This document shows, one piece after another, positions 6,281 to 6,766 of a stretch of 6,766 bases of DNA. Positions within the stretch are counted from its first letter, which is position 1. The number at the start of each line of letters is the position of its first letter. The DNA comes from Desulfurococcales archaeon ex4484_217_1 (GTDB lineage: Archaea; Thermoproteota; Thermoprotei_A; EX4484-217-1): assembly GCA_002254745.1 (NCBI GenBank), contig NJED01000058.1:1-6766 (forward strand), read 5' to 3'. The notes beneath the pieces were generated by a model. It was not told where the DNA came from. It saw only the letters and a list, made by a program, of their open reading frames with translations, and did no database searches. The position numbers and the translations under genes are program-made.

Positions 6281-6766
6281 ATGAGTGTTGAGCACAAACT
6301 TCTTAGAACAGTTCTATGGGACTTCCAGGTCAAAGAGCTTAATGCTACAATGGGCGAGTTCGGCGGCTGGGAAGTTCCAATGATGTATACAGGGATTATG
6401 AAGGAGCATATGATCGTAAGAACGGACTGCGGTATTTACGACGTATCACACATGGGTCTTCACTAAAGATATATCTAAGACTAAAGAATATTGGATGAGC
6501 GGTCCAACACTAGCATTAAATGAGTACGCTAGAGTTAAAGACGATGAAATGCCATATAAGATTACAGATGAAGAATGGCTCATAGTACCTAACGCGCCCT
6601 ATAGGGAGAAAATGTTAAAACACTTTGCAAAGGTAGCAAAGGAGAATGGTTTCAAAGTTAAGATTGAAGACTTAACGTTTAAACTTGGAATGATAGCTGT
6701 TCAAGGTCCAAAAACAGTTGAAGTTTTTGAGAAGATAGGTGCTGGATGGGTAGATGATCTCCGCAC
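6281..6766 (+). pseudogene. gcvT: Glycine cleavage T-protein (aminomethyltransferase), interrupted by an apparent deletion/frameshift; 3' end cut by window edge
   Basis: GcvT releases ammonia from aminomethylated H-protein and transfers the C1 unit to a tetrahydrofolate-type carrier. The first part (6281-6457) encodes a normal N-terminus: EFGGWEVPMMY, EHMIVRTDCGIYDVSHMG. The frame then hits TAA at 6464 after only two more codons (LH). The family continues in the +1 frame from about 6456 to the window end: VFTKDISKTKEYW, LALNEYARVKDDEMPYK (the conserved DD motif), WLIVPNAPYREK and MIAVQGPKTVEVF. The block usually found between SHMG and the TND-like TKD motif (about 14 residues, of the kind RF.V.G.DA..FLQ) is absent, so the lesion looks like a net loss of about 41 or 44 bases rather than a single-base slip. 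A downstream ATG at 6495 lacks a ribosome site. As written, no full-length T-protein can be made; an assembly error is the main alternative. Confidence 0.8.

Noticed and set aside
6452..6470. Programmed +1 frameshift in gcvT
   Set aside because: About 14 conserved residues are missing at the junction as well as the frame change, which ribosomal slippage cannot supply.
6495..6764. Separate gene starting at the ATG at 6495
   Set aside because: There is no ribosome site, and the sequence on both sides of this ATG continues the T-protein family, so it is the body of the broken gcvT.
1..6766. CRISPR arrays, insertion sequences or phage genes
   Set aside because: No spaced direct repeats, terminal inverted repeats, transposase or phage-like reading frames were seen; the only tandem DNA repeat noticed is the 22-base duplication in gcvPB.

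Overview
The window looks like AT-rich archaeal DNA, probably from a thermophilic member of the Thermoproteota (Crenarchaeota). The evidence is a membrane-anchored Lon-like serine protease of a type known mainly from archaea, a glycine decarboxylase split into two subunit genes, Shine-Dalgarno sites matching the archaeal 16S tail (GGAGGTGA, GGGTGA), non-ATG starts and T-run style terminators. The phylum is an inference; no rRNA or other phylogenetic marker is present.

Layout. Positions 1-992 (minus) hold most of a fold-type II PLP enzyme resembling threonine synthase, cut by the left edge. A roughly 100-base AT-rich divergent promoter region follows. Positions 1094-3028 (plus) encode the S16-type protease, with one membrane segment at each end, a Ser/Lys dyad and a C-terminal half built of three 89-residue helical repeats. 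The convergent gap at 3029-3161 holds a 14-base perfect palindrome, a possible box C/D-type sRNA on the minus strand and an A/T-rich terminator. Positions 3162-6145 (minus) carry the glycine cleavage P-protein as an operon, gcvPA then gcvPB, separated by 17 bases that contain a very strong Shine-Dalgarno. A divergent promoter region at 6146-6280 leads into gcvT on the plus strand, cut by the right edge.

Function. GcvPA and GcvPB together would form the PLP-dependent glycine decarboxylase, and GcvT the aminomethyltransferase that passes the C1 unit to a tetrahydrofolate-type carrier. The H-protein and the lipoamide dehydrogenase are not in the window. The first gene is an amino-acid enzyme and the protease is an envelope protein; neither has a clear link to glycine cleavage.

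The most notable observation is that the glycine cleavage locus appears damaged or misread in up to three places. An exact 22-base tandem duplication shifts the frame at the 3' end of gcvPB; removing one copy restores a plausible native C-terminus. In gcvT about 41-44 bases appear to be missing straight after the conserved SHMG motif, which breaks the frame. In gcvPA, family-like N-terminal sequence lies upstream of the first ATG, with no standard start codon. These could be real gene decay or assembly errors; the sequence alone cannot decide.
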